Assembly (NCBI GenBank): GCA_021234535.1
Contig: CM037843.1
Location: forward strand, 24,273,911 to 24,337,910
Length of the DNA: 64,000 bases
Direction: 5' to 3'
Origin: Stichopus chloronotus
Lineage: Eukaryota > Echinodermata > Holothuroidea > Aspidochirotida > Stichopodidae
Numbering within the stretch: position 1 is the first letter of the stretch; every line of letters begins with the position of its first letter. The position numbers were made by a program, and so were the translations under genes. Below the pieces are notes generated by a model. It did not search any database. It saw only the letters and a list, made by a program, of their open reading frames with translations, and was not told the origin of the DNA. Below, one piece after another: positions 13,101 through 28,100 of this stretch.

Positions 13101-16100
13101 GGGTAGTATGACCAGTCAAGGCAGAAATTTGTGGATATCTCGAGTTTTCATGAATCATTTGAGGCTGTCACAAGATGAATTTTCCATTAAGATGAATTGT
13201 TTTGTTTTTAAAACACTTCATTAGTCTGCAATGAAATGCAAAGAAAGAGCAAATCATGCCTCTGCCAAAAATAGATTCAAGTGACAGGGCCTAACATTGT
13301 TAGCAATCCTTGTGGCTTACTCATCTCTGGAGATGTTGTGTTTACAAGATTTTTTCATTTTGACATCTGGTGACCTCAAATGACCTTTGACCTCCAACAA
13401 AAATAATAGGGATCATCTACTTAGTATGGCCAATCAATACACATCATGACGTGATATCTGTCAAGATTATGTTTCATGAGATATCATGTTTACAAGGTTT
13501 TCACATTTTGACCTCTGTGGTGACCTCAAATGATCTTTGACCTCTACCAAAAAATATAGGGGTCACCTACTTAGTATGATCAACCCACACTTCTGGTATG
13601 CGATCAGCCAAGGTTATGCTCCTTAAGATATCCTGTTTACAAGGGTTTCACATTTTGACCTCTGGTGACCTCAACTGAGCTTTGACATCCACCAAAAACA
13701 AGGGGGACAATCTACTCAGTATGATCAATCCACACAACAAGTATGAGATCAGTCACAGTTACACCTCTTGAGATAGCAGTTTACAAGCAGTGTCACATAC
13801 ACACACGCGCTCACACACACATCACCACTGCATAGATTCCTTCTGCTTATGGCAAAGAATCAAAAAGTGGTTATTATGGAAGGTACATTCCAGTTAATTG
13901 ATGTACACTTCAACATTTATTTCAGTCTAGGATATAATTGCAACCAAAATGCTTTTGAGATACTCACTGGTGAGAAATTTTGAACTTTCACATCAATTAG
14001 GGAATTAGCAGGCTCAACAGCATGTTGCATTAGGAAGTTATCTATTTTCAATCAGATTTCTATTTCATTGCATCATGGAAAATCTGTGACCTTATAACAC
14101 ACCAAATAATAAAATATCCTTTGTTCATCATCTCAACTGACTTACAAGAATAGGCAAGACAATGTTAAAAATATTCTTGTAAACTCCATCATAGCAACGA
14201 GCAACATGTCAACAACTCCCGACTACCCTGACTCTTCGCATAAAGATATGGACAGTTTGAAACAGCCAACCTTTTTCAATAGCTGAGCCTGTACCGTAGA
14301 AGATGCGCAGTGACACGAGCGAGCAAAAACGCAGTTACACAGTTGTGTAACTTTAACATCATCATGCCATAATTATGGGTTATGCAAAAATCTCAAGCTC
14401 ATTTATTGCAAAAGGTATTTACCACTTTTTTTCAATATTTCTGTGGGCCAAGTGGATATTGTTTGCACTGGAAAATGCCTTGGAATGATCATTACCGATT
14501 ATTCCTCATTTTTGAGGAATAATCTTTGAAAGAAACATTGAGATTTTTTTAACTTATTGCAACTTACTTTCAAAACATTTAAAGCTCAATGTACAAGAAC
14601 CTAAGCCCACTGTTTTGTTGGGGTCAAGTGTCAAGTTTAAATATGCACTTTAATTACGAAGTAATCTGTCAAAGTTACATAATATTTTGTTATTCCCTGA
14701 AGCAAATGAAACTCTTCTTCGAAAAGAGCATTCATTCTTCAAACATCAGTATCTTGAGCTATGACTAAGATATTGGTAGAGGGGTTTGAATTGCCGGCAG
14801 TGACAAAAAATAAAATATGCTCTCTCACTTAAGAGTCCCTTTTACATGTTACTGTAATATTCTTTTAAGTGCTTACATTTGGCCCAGAAACATCTTCCTC
14901 ATGGGGAAATAAAAATGTGTCCTATTTTGACAAGCTATTTGCCACATTCCTTTCTGAACTCAACAAATGATTTACACATTTGTAGATCTCCCTCCCAGGG
15001 TTATGAAATTTGTACCACATTTATTTAGAAATACTTTCAATCAACCGTCAGTGTTTGAGGTGCACTCATTTGACTGTAACTCTTTTTTTTTTAATCTCTT
15101 GCAGAGATTAAAATTTATCAGCTTTCATTCTTGCATGTGTTGTGATTTTCTAAACAAACCATGTGGGAGAACAAATATAGAATGATGTCTTCTTTTACTT
15201 TGATCTTTTCAAACACAGTACAACAGTTTACCAGTTGTAATTTCCCATCTTACAAGTACTTTCGACATAAATTATTCTCCGATTTGCAGAAAACAATCTA
15301 TGAAACCCTTAACCAGTCTCTCTCAGAGGTTAAGCACCAGCGAGATCTTGTCAAACTCATGATGACACATCGGGCTTTATAGGAAGTTTAACTTTCTCTT
15401 CCAAACATCCTCTCGATAGAGATGATAGTTCCTTTCTTTCCTCTTGGGTTGTACAAAGGGGAAACTGTCAACACAAAAAAAATTTTGGATGCATTTTCCT
15501 TCTAATCACCAATCCATGTGCCTCCTGTCACCACCGCAAACACTGACTTCAGCTGTTGAGACTCTCTGTAGAAATTTCCTACATTGATAGAAGATATCTG
15601 TTTCTGCTCTTTAGGTTTGAGAAAGCAAGGCGTTAATGATGTTTTCTTGGAAGTCTTGTCTTGTGAACAAAAAGGGTTGTTGCAAAAGACATTTCAAGCA
15701 GTTGGACTAAAGCAAGCTGTGGCAACTTATGGTTGAACTGTTAAGAAAAACAGAATATTTTTTGGTTATTTTAGGTTCTCCTTTCAGGTAATTTACAAAT
15801 TTATCCTCCTTTTAAGGGGCATGCTGTTCCTCTCACCTGTGACACATGCTGTGAACTCTTCGCCACAAGAGGCCATTTTAATGGGAAAACCCTGCAGAGC
15901 TTCTACTTTCTTTGGGTTGCTGTAGCAGGCCATGTCTCCATGACCTAACTGGCCCACCATGCTCTGACCCCCTTGTACATTCTGTTCCAGAATTTTTAAA
16001 GAATGGAAAGAACATGATCATGTGAGAAAAAGAAAATGTGATCACAAAATTTCCAGCAAAACCTAAAAAAAAATCAATTCATTTTTTTAAAGGAAGATAT

Positions 16101-19100
16101 GTCGTCAAGGCGCAGATAAAGTTCTGTACATTCTTGCTCCAAACAAAGCAGGAGACAGAAAACATTTACCTCCCTAATTGCTAGGTCCAGTGCCCTTGCT
16201 GATGATGCTGATGACAAAACATGTCCTTGCTGATCTTACACTTCATACTTTAAGAGTGCACTTCTAGCCATTTACCCCTCTTCAACTGTATTACAGGGTT
16301 GTCATCTTTTAGACATTTAACCCACCTCTAACTGTATCACATCTGCAAGAGAGTTGCAACTGCCACTAGGGCTCTTATCGAGGAAGAATGCATAGAGTAA
16401 CATATAAGGCTTTTCTCACAACGATGTACAATCTTTTAAAACTCAGAAATCTGTGTCTATGCAATTAGGAGTTAATTAATGTTTGTCCTTACAAGACTGA
16501 TGTTTTGGTGATAATATTGTATGGGAGTATAGAGCTATAAAGTGTGATAAAAATGTATAGGAAATAAGAAAAGTTAGGAAACAAAATGATACAGCATTCA
16601 TTACCACAGTATTTAAATTAAGCCTTTACAGATAAACTAAGGTGCTTGCACACAAATGCGACTAGACTGTCTCTGTTAACAACCCCAAAATGTAAACCAC
16701 AAATTGTAGATGCTACCAGAGACATCTCCCCTGAGTATCCCCCCTAATTGGCCAACCAGATTATATCAATGGCTCATCTTATTTCTTTTTTTTCTCCAGT
16801 TTTACATAAACTCCTTTCATTACATAGTTTTCAATGTTACATTTCAAAATTTGCAGACATGTTAATGAACGAAATTTTTGGTACATTTGAAATTTCAAGG
16901 TCTTACCGCCCATGTCATGAGTTCCTTCTCCACGGTGACAGCAGCAAAATGTGAATGACCCGCAGTGACCTGAATGGCACGGTTACCATCTTTGAATACT
17001 TCCAGCATCTGCGGTGTCAATCTGCCCCCACCCCAGTAATACACCTGTGGGACAAGTAACAAGTGAAATAAATGTAACGCTGAAGTTTCAATACCACGGA
17101 CTTGTCCTCAGACACCTACTTTTACCATTGCAAGAACAAAATGAACACAACCAATATCCATAGATAAAACTTTCCTGCCAAAATGAATAATCTGCAAAAT
17201 TTGGTAAATTATTTCAGTTGAAAAACGAAAGATTAATCAGAGACTGTGCATTAACCAGAAGATAATGCACTTTAGGAGGGTAATGCTAGCTGGATGCACC
17301 CAGGCTGTACCCTTGTGCATCACTTGCATTAACCCCCATTGAGCATCATCCTGCAGTTAATGCAAAGGTCCAATGTTGATTAGCCTTGCCCATTCATACA
17401 CAGTGAGATTTTGATAAAAAAAGACAAAAAGAAAGAAATCTGGGGTTTGTAAATAACCACATTTTCATCAAAAACATATAATAATAATCAGTTGAAAACT
17501 TGAAACATTTTGCAAATTTAAAATATGTAAAAACAAGCACTAGCTAATGCATAACAGTTACAGATTCTTGCAGTCAGAAAATGAAACAATATATCACTTT
17601 GGCTCTTTTTGAACTACACCAAATATTTAAACAATTGAATCCCCCTGAGGGATTAATAGCTTAGTTGGAAGAGCATCCACACTAGCAAGTCAAAGGTCAA
17701 GAGTGTAAAATTTGATGGAGTTCATCAATTTTCATCATATCATATTTCCAAATTCTGCCTTTGTCATCAAATATATATCAATTGTGGTAGGCATTTATTA
17801 CCCACTACCTGTTTGAAACTACATTTCTGTATCTCACCAGTGATAAATCTCAAATATAAACCTGAAATTGCTTGAATCCTACACTTATTAGTACATCAGT
17901 CTCCATATATCACCGATGAGTGTGTGTGAGGTTCAGTGATGTGATATTTTCAGGATGCATCAATCACAGAAAAAAATTTAGTCAGAAACCTTGAGAGATG
18001 TGTTACAGTTAACTGACTACAGAAAGGTCCACAAGCTTAATGCCCTCTATATGTGCAAGATGGAACAGGACTGATATATATTATCAAATCTTAACATAAA
18101 TGATGAAAGGGTCAACCGCCTCAACTGGTGGTATCTCAAAAAGAAGTTTTAATGACAAACAGTTCGATAAAAACATTTTCATAAAAGACAACGAAAATCT
18201 TGAAACTGCAGAGGTTACATTTTCTGTGGTAATATAGCACTAAGGGTTTACTCTTCAAGTCTTAATTAAGAAGTAAACCACTTAATGTTGAACTTAGACC
18301 AAGACAGCTACAGCCGATACGATTGTCTACGGCCAAATAAGGTAAATTTTTGATCTACATGATTTGCGAACAAAATTACGGTTCCTAGTTTCTTTTGGCA
18401 GGATTGCACTTCTGATATTAGGGACTACTTAACATGAAAGGATTTTCAAGAAGTTCGTAAAATGAAAAATGGAAGACTACGGCAACTTCTTACACAAGGA
18501 GGAAAGATCAACATCATGCAGGGAAGCATCACATTAAAATGTTTCATTTCTGCAGTAATTTTAAAGCAAAGCGATTTCACATCAACTTTCAGATACACGA
18601 CATTTAGCACTGTGCCAATCCTCTTGCCTGTTTTTGCATCGGTGAAGACATTCGTTACTTCTAACCTGATAAATGATTGATTTGTGTCTTAAAAGCAAGT
18701 CCATTTCCCGGGGAAAAGCCCACTCCAACATTATCATATGGCTGCATAAACACTTGAAACATTGCGAGCTGTCACTGCTCAGCCTAGTGCTTACCTCACT
18801 TGTTGTTGATGTCACAGCAACAGTATCCGAGACACCAGACATACTACTGACGCTGCGTAACTTGCGAGCTTCCGATGTTATTTCATCTATTTCTTTAGAG
18901 AAATTCCTGCAATACAGCATTTAAAAATTATGAATATCTGAGGGCACTTTTAGCGAGCCCTTGAGTGTAGCGTCTGGCATTAATCTCATTCAATATGCAG
19001 TGATTTCTGAATTTGCTCAGCACAGAGGAATAAAAGTAGCTTGGTGAAGTTTTCAACGTATGCAAAAGCGATGAAATTAAAAACTAACTCTCAATGAAAA

Positions 19101-22100
19101 CAAACCGAACCTTAAAAAGACACTCAAAAATCTGGATTAAAATGGTTTTGATGAGGCATAGTAACATTTGAAATAATATATTAACCTAATTTACACAATG
19201 GGAGGGCCTCTACAAGACAGCAGTCTGTGCATCGAATGAAGCTCAATTCTTTCGTTTTTAAACACTAAATGTAGAGCAATGCTACAATTGCCAAACTTTT
19301 ATAGATCATTGTTTGGATCAGGTAGGATCCCCAACCCTGCTTGCTACAATGATCAAAAGTTTCACTTAGTTAAGTCTATGTAAGAAATGTAAAAAATAAA
19401 CAATTCAACTTGCAAGCAACTAAAACCTCAATGTCATGCCTATTCTTAAGATCATGGTTTAACATTAACGTGCAAAGCAAAATGTTGCATTATGACTTCA
19501 CAATGAACCAGTAGACTGATGGACGTTAAATTTTTGGGTCCCGACCAACTTTGCACACAGGTAAACTTGTCCAATTTTGGACCTTGTGCAAACACTAGGA
19601 AAGACTACAATAACAAACAGCTGCTCCTTCAGTTATTAATTTTATTCCACTTATACTTTGATGAACACAGCCTCTGGGCCCTAAGCCATGCTCAAGTTTA
19701 GGATTTTACAACACCTTCCTTTTGCTCATCAGGATTGTGGAACATGTTAATTCAAATTTAGGCAGCTCACTCTTTTACCTCAAGAAAATGACATAGAATT
19801 CCCTGAGGATACTTTCTTCACTGGATGGCTAAGGTCGAACACCGATAACACATAAGACTTAGGTCTCCTAGTTTTGGAACGGAAGGCAGCTCAGAATATT
19901 ATTAGGACGATTGCTAGGTGTCACTAGGCATCCCACTTATGACTAGATCACGACAGACCAAACAAATAGTATATCTTCTGAGAAAAGTTGGGAGACAGTG
20001 AGAGCAATGATTCTGCATATCTTTGTCTCCCTGTTCCTCCTCCCCCCCAACCTGTACATGTAACACACAAAACTGCAAAGGTCAATGCTCACCTTGTACC
20101 AAATATTGAATTCTGTAGGAGCTCCTTGGAAGAAGGTCTTTTCTCTGGAGACTGCAACACAAATGAAGAGACAAAAGAAAGTGGTTATCATGAGAAATCA
20201 TGACTTCACAGTGGACACCACTGCTAACAAAAATGTAAAAGTTGTCATATATGGACGGCTCATGGTGGAATCAAACGGATTAAGGCCGACAAGACAAAGA
20301 AAAGAGAATTGCAGTGAAGAGCAGTTTATATCTGACAGCTGAATTTCCAACATTCACAGTATAAATTAAACATGCAAATAATGCAAACAATGCATGTTTC
20401 AAGGAACACCGAAAAAATCGACGGAGTGAAAAATAAATCCATCAAAATTCAGCAGTGAAATGAAATGGATACGATCGGCAGCATCCAGAGCACAGAGTTA
20501 CTGATTGGACTTATTAATTGTCAAGCAGCAAGAAAATACTGAAAGAAAACACTAAATCAAACTGGATGGTAGTTTCTCACCAAATCAAAAAGAAATGAAC
20601 AAATTAAAGAAGATCTCCCCAGTTCTCTTGAACCAACTAGGCACAAAATGTCTTGTTTGATTTAACTTTCAGACGAGTTTTCTGCTTCACTTAGCAGCCT
20701 CAACCATGCAGGCCTGGCGAGATTTCACTCCTTGCAATCCTTCTCAGATCAAAGGAGAACAGATGATGAAGGTGAACATCACATCGAGAAAAGACAGACC
20801 ACGGAAAGAAGAGCCGAGCACATTAGCATCTATCAGAAACTTGTTGAGACACTCTTAGGGACATATGCAGTGCTCTGTTAAATGAGATTCAAAGTTCACA
20901 AACTGACGGTGTGGTGAAGCCCATGACACAATAAAAAAAAAAAGAAGAAAAAAAAAAGTACTCCCTGGAAATATGCACTTCAGCAGACATTTTATGTACA
21001 CATTCACCCAGTGTACCATGATCCCCTGCAGAGATGCTTAACCTAACATAACAAAAATGGTTGCTAGGACACAAACCAACAGCTAAATTGATAACAGTCC
21101 AAAAATTAAAAATGTTCACATCCTGGCAGCGCGCTTTATATGTGCATTCTATATCAATGTGAACAATCTCCTTTGTTTGAACAAAACCATTTGAGCAATT
21201 AATATACAATCCAAGTTTAGACCGTGTTTTTGTCGAGCCTGTTCTACTCTTTCGTTGTCTTTTCCTGAGGAGCATGTGCTTTGGTGTTGACTCTTTTAAC
21301 TGCTGAAGTACGTTATTCTGGGATGCTTCCCTGAATTTTCCATCAGAATTATTGCCCACCCTTTTTCTTGTAAACTAGCAGACATTTTTTTTTTCCTTTT
21401 TTTTCCTTTCAAAGTCAACTGAAGTCATCCATTCTTTGTGTTATGAATTTGACACTGATAAAACAAGGTAAATTTACACCATCAGAGAATCCAAATATTT
21501 TGACATCTGTTGCCTAGTAAACCAGGTCAATACATTTCTCCTGAAAGGGTAGCAACTCTGTTGAAGTTGCTAACATTCTTTGGGGGTTCAAGTTTTACAA
21601 AATATTCACTGAGTGAAGGACACTCTATGGCAGTCTCGACTTTCAAACCGAGAGACAGACAGATAGAGAGCAGAGTGAGGTAGAAAAAGAAAGATAAATG
21701 GAGTGATGGTGTCATATTGGATCTTTCAGAATGAAACAGAAGATGACACCTGAAAGCAAACTTGCCACTTTAAGAGGCTTCAAGGAATATTCCACGGAAA
21801 AGCTAAGGGGGAGTCTTAAATGGAAGAGTATAATATTCCACTGCAGGTACATTAAATCCCACACCAGTATCTTAATTCATAACTGATATTATTATCTTTA
21901 CATCTTGTTCATAACTACCATGTAACACAGCACATTTCTGCAATATTAAGTCTCTGTTGTTCTTTGAAAATGAAGTTTAGTTAACCTTAAAATTTTACAC
22001 CAAAGGAAAATTTTGATGGGGGTAATACTGTAGATTTACATCAAAATGTTATGGAAACTGATGTCACATCTCTCACACCACAGTATCGCAATGTTCTGAA

Positions 22101-25100
22101 CCAGGACGAAACACTTCTCCAAAAAATTTGTAACATCTAAACCAGCATGCCATGGAAATATGGTTTCATCAGTGAAGAGAAAAAATTTCTCTAATTTTTT
22201 ATGAAATTATGAAATGTCTATCTTCTTCAGTGCTCAATCTCTTCAAGCAGCAACCTCAGAGTATAATTTTTTGTAGAAAGACATCCTTCAAATTTCTACT
22301 TATGAAAGCAAAAAAAAAGCGGAATTATTTCCACAAAATAAACAAACTACAATGATACAAACACAATCCATTAGCATGACACTGAAAACTTAAAAGACAT
22401 TTTAATTGAAGATTTCTTTTTTCTCTTAAAATTTAGAAACTTCCTTTTAACTCATATTTCTTTCCAATGATGATGCAGCTAAATGTCCAACATTGGTTGA
22501 TGGGTAAAAACTCTTGTGAACCTTTGTTTTTCTCCTTCAGACTGTGTCCACGAAGTTAAATATTACGTTTGTGCTCAAGAATACCTTCCCCTACCCCTAA
22601 GTACTGACCATGGAATAGCTCTGTGCTACTATTTTAAACATAGCAACTGACAAAAAAAAGGAAACAGACCAACAGCTGGAAATGAAAGTGAATCAAATTT
22701 AACACAGACAAACAAACATGTGACTTTTACAGTTTCACAAAGTCACGGATGACAACAATGGCAACAATTACAGGGAACGAGCAGATAGCAGTGACAAAAG
22801 TGTCTCTGTTCAAGTTCAATATCGTCCTTTGGGTGACATTCTCCATCGCTAGAGCTTTATCTCAAGTTGTTTGTGTTGTAAACACAGGAAGATTTGGTTT
22901 ACTTAATATAGGAAGAGAGTTCCCCCCCTTGTACTTGTAACAGAGTAAATAACAATAACAAGCGATAGCCGTTATCAAATCTCACACCACATCCATCAAC
23001 CTCCCCTGAAATGTTTCAGAATAGGTCGTTATTTTTAGCCCGTCTGGTGACATTTGGTGGTGGAGAAAAAAAAAGGGAAACGTACAATACTGTTCTGAAT
23101 AAACTACTTCAAACCACTAGTGATTGCACCGGGTATCTGGAACTTGAGTACAAGACTGACAATGACAGGACCCAGTTTCTGAATTTGTTAGGTGAATCTA
23201 AAGTTTCATTAATGTACATACTACATTTCATGTAAAAAAGAATTAAACATTCCCTCTTCCTAACTAAGAGAAACATGGCCATCGTGTTATATAATACACC
23301 TAATCATAGCCTAATAAAAGTTATATTTTTGGGGTACCCTACCCAACCAAATATGGACTATGGGTGTCCAGGTCCAAATTTTAAATATTGTGTAAACACT
23401 ACAAACCACTGACAGTTACAAGTGGTGTACTGTTTTTTCTTAATTGGACCACAAATTGGCACAATAGCTTGTAATTCATTCCACTTGTATTTTGCAGAGA
23501 TAAATCCTGACAAAAAAAGGCTAAATCACAACAAATGTATCATTCTAAACATATATTTTGCTATGGGTTTTAGACATCTGTGGGCAAAATATTTTTAACA
23601 TTGTGAGGTAAACCACAAGAGCATGAATAAAGCAAAAGGGATGAATGTAGGAAAACAAGGGATATCAAGGACTGTTTGATGACCAGTGACAGATATCCCT
23701 CAAACATGTTTCAGAAATGATTGCTGAACTTCCAAAGGCAAAAGAGCTCAGAGGTCCACTGAAGTTGTCAGGAAGGAACAGACATTTACAACTTAAAAGA
23801 TCAAAATGACTTTAACAGATAAATTGCACCACTGGTACAACGGTTTGTTTTCAGACAGATCAACGCAATCAGCATGATAAAAACATTAAAGAAAAAAAGC
23901 ATTTTTCAACATGTAGCCTATATACCAGGAAGACTGTCTCGGACACATCCACAAGCCCGAGGAGGGAAGTCCATTCTGTGGTTGCCTCCTGTCAACTACC
24001 ACAGCCAAAAGACACATTCCTATAGTTGTTGCCATGGTGATGTTTTCACTGCTAGAAATAAACTAATACCAACAGCAAATACACCCACCATATACACAAA
24101 ACACAAAGCAATATTATTAAATTAAATTTGGGGTAAAATTTGATCCTGTTTTGACATCTGATCTTCATCTCCATTCAATAGGTCTACACCAGTCACTTTC
24201 TATCAAGGGCGAGTAACCTCTGTATCACAAACTTTAAATTCAATTTTTAGTACAGTGAAGTATACCAGTTGTTGCTAAAGACCAAGTGACATACATGCAT
24301 CCAGAAAACAGGTAGCTTCATGAAGTTGCAGAGAGAAACCCTGAATGATAATCCAATGAAACTGAGTTTATATCTATGACTGTTTTTGTAAGTACGGCTT
24401 TTCAAAGTCTGATGAAAATGCAAAATGATGAAGTGGCGTGTACTTAGTTTTTCTTTTGTTAGGCCTTTATAATTTATCTGTTAATTTCTTACTGGGTTTC
24501 ACATTGATATAAAGTGATATCAATATTTTTACAGAAGACTATACATGCATATTGCAATATGCAAAGTTGCATATTTAGCTTAAAGTTTATTCATGATGCA
24601 ATTGCAAAATAATTTGTGAAATGTCTGATGTATTTTCCTGAAAAATTGTACTTACTTTCAACATTTTTAATGATTATTCAGTCAACTTTCAAATATTTGT
24701 TTTTCATGGCACACGCACTTAATTAAAGCCAGGGTCTAAACTAAGTGTAACACTTTTGGCTGCACTGCCAAGATCATCATAAATTAAATAAAGTTTCAAG
24801 ATTTTTGGAGATACATCAAGACATCAAAAAGGCTCTAGTAATGATCCCAATGCTACTTTCATAGAAATGACCCTCAATATGTCTTAAGTGAAATCCTATT
24901 CCAAACGGCTGCTCATATAGTGGCAATTCTGAACATGCATGCTACTAGAAGTGCTGGCAGAGTGTTAGCCTGATGGCAGACGACAAAAAAAAAAATGAAA
25001 AGGCGGAGTTTTTGAGTAAACTAAATCACTTCTCTTTGTATGATCTTTCCATAGAAGAACTTTCTTGCTCGGTAAAAATATACATGGCATATGTCATTGA

Positions 25101-28100
25101 TCCATTTCACCATGGAGGGTCTTTGCAGAGTAAGCTTATATCATGGAATATAGTACTAAGTAAATGCAGCACAGTAGCATATTGTTTGCATTGACCTGTG
25201 TGTGGACAGCACTGCCACAGATTTTTTGCATTTTTTTTTCCAATCAAAGCATGTAATTGGTAAACCATTGACATTTACAGTGACCTTAAGAGGTTACTAC
25301 TGTGGATACATCAAGCCTTGGTCTTTGAGGTGTCCAATGGTTGCCAAGGGAAGCTTCCTTGTGTCTGTTTTGATGAAGATGTTGCAGAAATAGTGCTACT
25401 CTTGGAACACTGTCAAGTGATCTATTGATGTTAATATAAGGTCAACAAATGGGCATTACATTTAAATGCTATCTTAGGTTATGCTGTGTAGCCACGATTG
25501 CAATTGTAAAAGGGTGCCATCTGCTGCTTGGATTCTATACCTGCAATATCCTCCAAATGTGATTCTACAGTTACTGTTATCTAGGCTGTGGTGAATATGC
25601 CATGATACTTCACTTACAATTATCTAGGCTGTGCTGAATATCCCACGATACTTTCAAATGTAAAAGTGGGTTGGATGAAAGAAAAAAAGTTAATCATATA
25701 CACAGATCGCTTGATAGCAAAACTTGAGACCTTGTGCTAAAAGGAATTTTAAATTATCACTTGCAGACAACGTTCAATGAAGACACCCACTCTTTCCTTT
25801 TGAACTACTGTACAATATACCTGAAGACCTGCACTACTTCCAGTTTAGTATTCTGTCTTCATTATCAAGTTATTCTCTTAAAATGAAAATTATGATACAT
25901 GTCACAACTCTCTGGCCTTTAGGTAGGCCTACTTCAGCATAAGATTTATTTATTTTCTAAAACCCTTTTCTTCACAAATGAATATGTGATTATCTCTTTT
26001 TCTCTGGAAATGTAATTTACCAATTTCCCTTTGATTTTATACACTTAAAGGAACATGTTTTACTCACACAAAAAGCATTCAGCAAACATCTTTTTTACCT
26101 AATTATATCACTGCCTTTGCAATGTTTTGAGTGACTGTGATTCCAACATAAGCATAATTGGTAAGTATGAATGTTCTAAGTGACAACACCCTTCTGTGGG
26201 CTGTTAAACAACAAGACACTGCATCATGTTATGGAGGGTGAAGGAAGGGGAGGAGGAAGATGAGAGGCTGCATTATATGTCATTGTGGCAAGGTGTTGTG
26301 AGACGGAGGGGGGGGCTTTTGAAATGGGGAACTGGACATGGAAAGTAAAGGATATATGCAAAATACAAAAGTAAAACAAAAGCATCAAGGACCTTATAAG
26401 GAGAGATCAAATCAAACACTGTCCAATTTATGCACAGCACGTTTCTTTTCTGTAAGTTTATAGATTACACATCAATCAAGCATGTCTTTTAATGGGAGAC
26501 ACTGCCATCGTTGGAATGTGCGAGACCTCATCCTGATCACTTAACAAAATGTTTTTACTATCAAAAACTTGTGATATAATGTAACCATTTGAAAAGCATG
26601 ATTCAATGAAATATCCCTGGCAATTATAAAAAAAAGAGGGGTTCGACAACAGAACAGTTCAACTTTGCTGAGAGCACTTGCACAATGACTCTCCTGAGAA
26701 CATTTGCATCAGACGAACACAGAGGACAAAGCAATAACCAGTGAGGCATTTGAAAACCATCAAAGAGGTTCTGGCAAGGGGAAAAAAAATAACTAAAGAC
26801 AAATTACTGTGTAAAAAGTAACAGGGAAAACAACTCTGGATCATGTAATGATTTTCAACTGCAATGTGGTAATACTTGATAAAAACTTAATCATTACAGA
26901 CAACAATTTTGGAAAAGGATACAAACATCTCATGGGCACACTGCATGTGAGGGGCACAAGATGATAAAATGGACAAATTTGCAGAGTCTCACATAACACA
27001 GGGTGTGGTGGTGGGGAAGGGGATGGGATGGAGACAAAAGGATGTGGAAACAGCATAGGCCTACATGACACATATTTGCACACTGAATATGTACTACTTC
27101 AGTAATAGGACTAATTGACATGAAGCAGCAACATATATCTTACATAGTAGCTAGTGTCCATGGATAATGAAACAAAAGGTTCCAAAAATATATTTTCCAG
27201 ACAGTGACTGTAGTTTATGACAACGATGAAACAGCATAGTATAAAACATACAGCAAGTGTATTGCTCCTGCTCAAAATTCAAAAGGGAAAAAAAGGCAAG
27301 ATATCAGAACTTACGATCATCCATTAATTATTCCTGATATGACACTAATCTTGTCCAATCTACCCCATTCATAAGACCTAGTTGCCAGGCAAAAATGCAG
27401 ACAGCTTTTGATCTCCAGAGAGAGAAATCACGGCAACCAGTGTTGTTCCTCGGACAAAGCTGATCTCTTCAACCCGCTACACTTCCATCTCCACATGGCT
27501 GAATGTTTACAACAAAACAAGTCAATACGCAGGCCTAGTTACCGCTGCTGCCTACGGATTAAAAAAATCTCTCGACCCTAAGTATGAATAAATTGCCCGA
27601 GCCAGTGTTGCCAACTGACATAAATCCACACACCACACACACAGGGTTTCCTCTTACTCTCGGCAAAGTGCACTTCAATCAATTACAATAAACTGTACAG
27701 CAAGAGTTGATTTGTGATTCTGACACATAGCTCCTGGCAGCTTTGAGACCAGAGCCAGTGATCGAGCAGGATGTAAACTGACAGGTTAAGGCAGATGATA
27801 GGTACATGGGTAGTAAGGTAGGGAAGGTATGCCTGTATGTAGGTAGGTCAAAAAGTAAAATATGGTAGGCACATCACCTGGAAAGAGCTGCGTCACTTAT
27901 CAAGAAGTGAAAAATAATTGCCACCTAAAAATTGACATCCCTAAGAATTACCATGGCAACGGAAAAGTTAATGGTAAATGGTGAGTTTTGTTCCACACAC
28001 ATGAAGGAACTCAAGAGCATGCAGAAGTACAATCTGAGGAATGTGATTACTATTAAAAGATTTGAAGAGGATAATTCCAAACTTGTTCAGATCTCTAACC

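Larger units (their letters stand above)
17045..18794 (-). other. NEK9 intron (1750 bp) with two repeat remnants
   Basis: Between exons h and i. It contains the dispersed repeat at 17255-17395 and the tRNA-like SINE remnant at about 17645-17720. The rest shows nothing clear. Confidence 0.7.

Noticed and set aside
17650..17710. Functional tRNA gene
   Set aside because: The B box is lost and no acceptor stem pairs.
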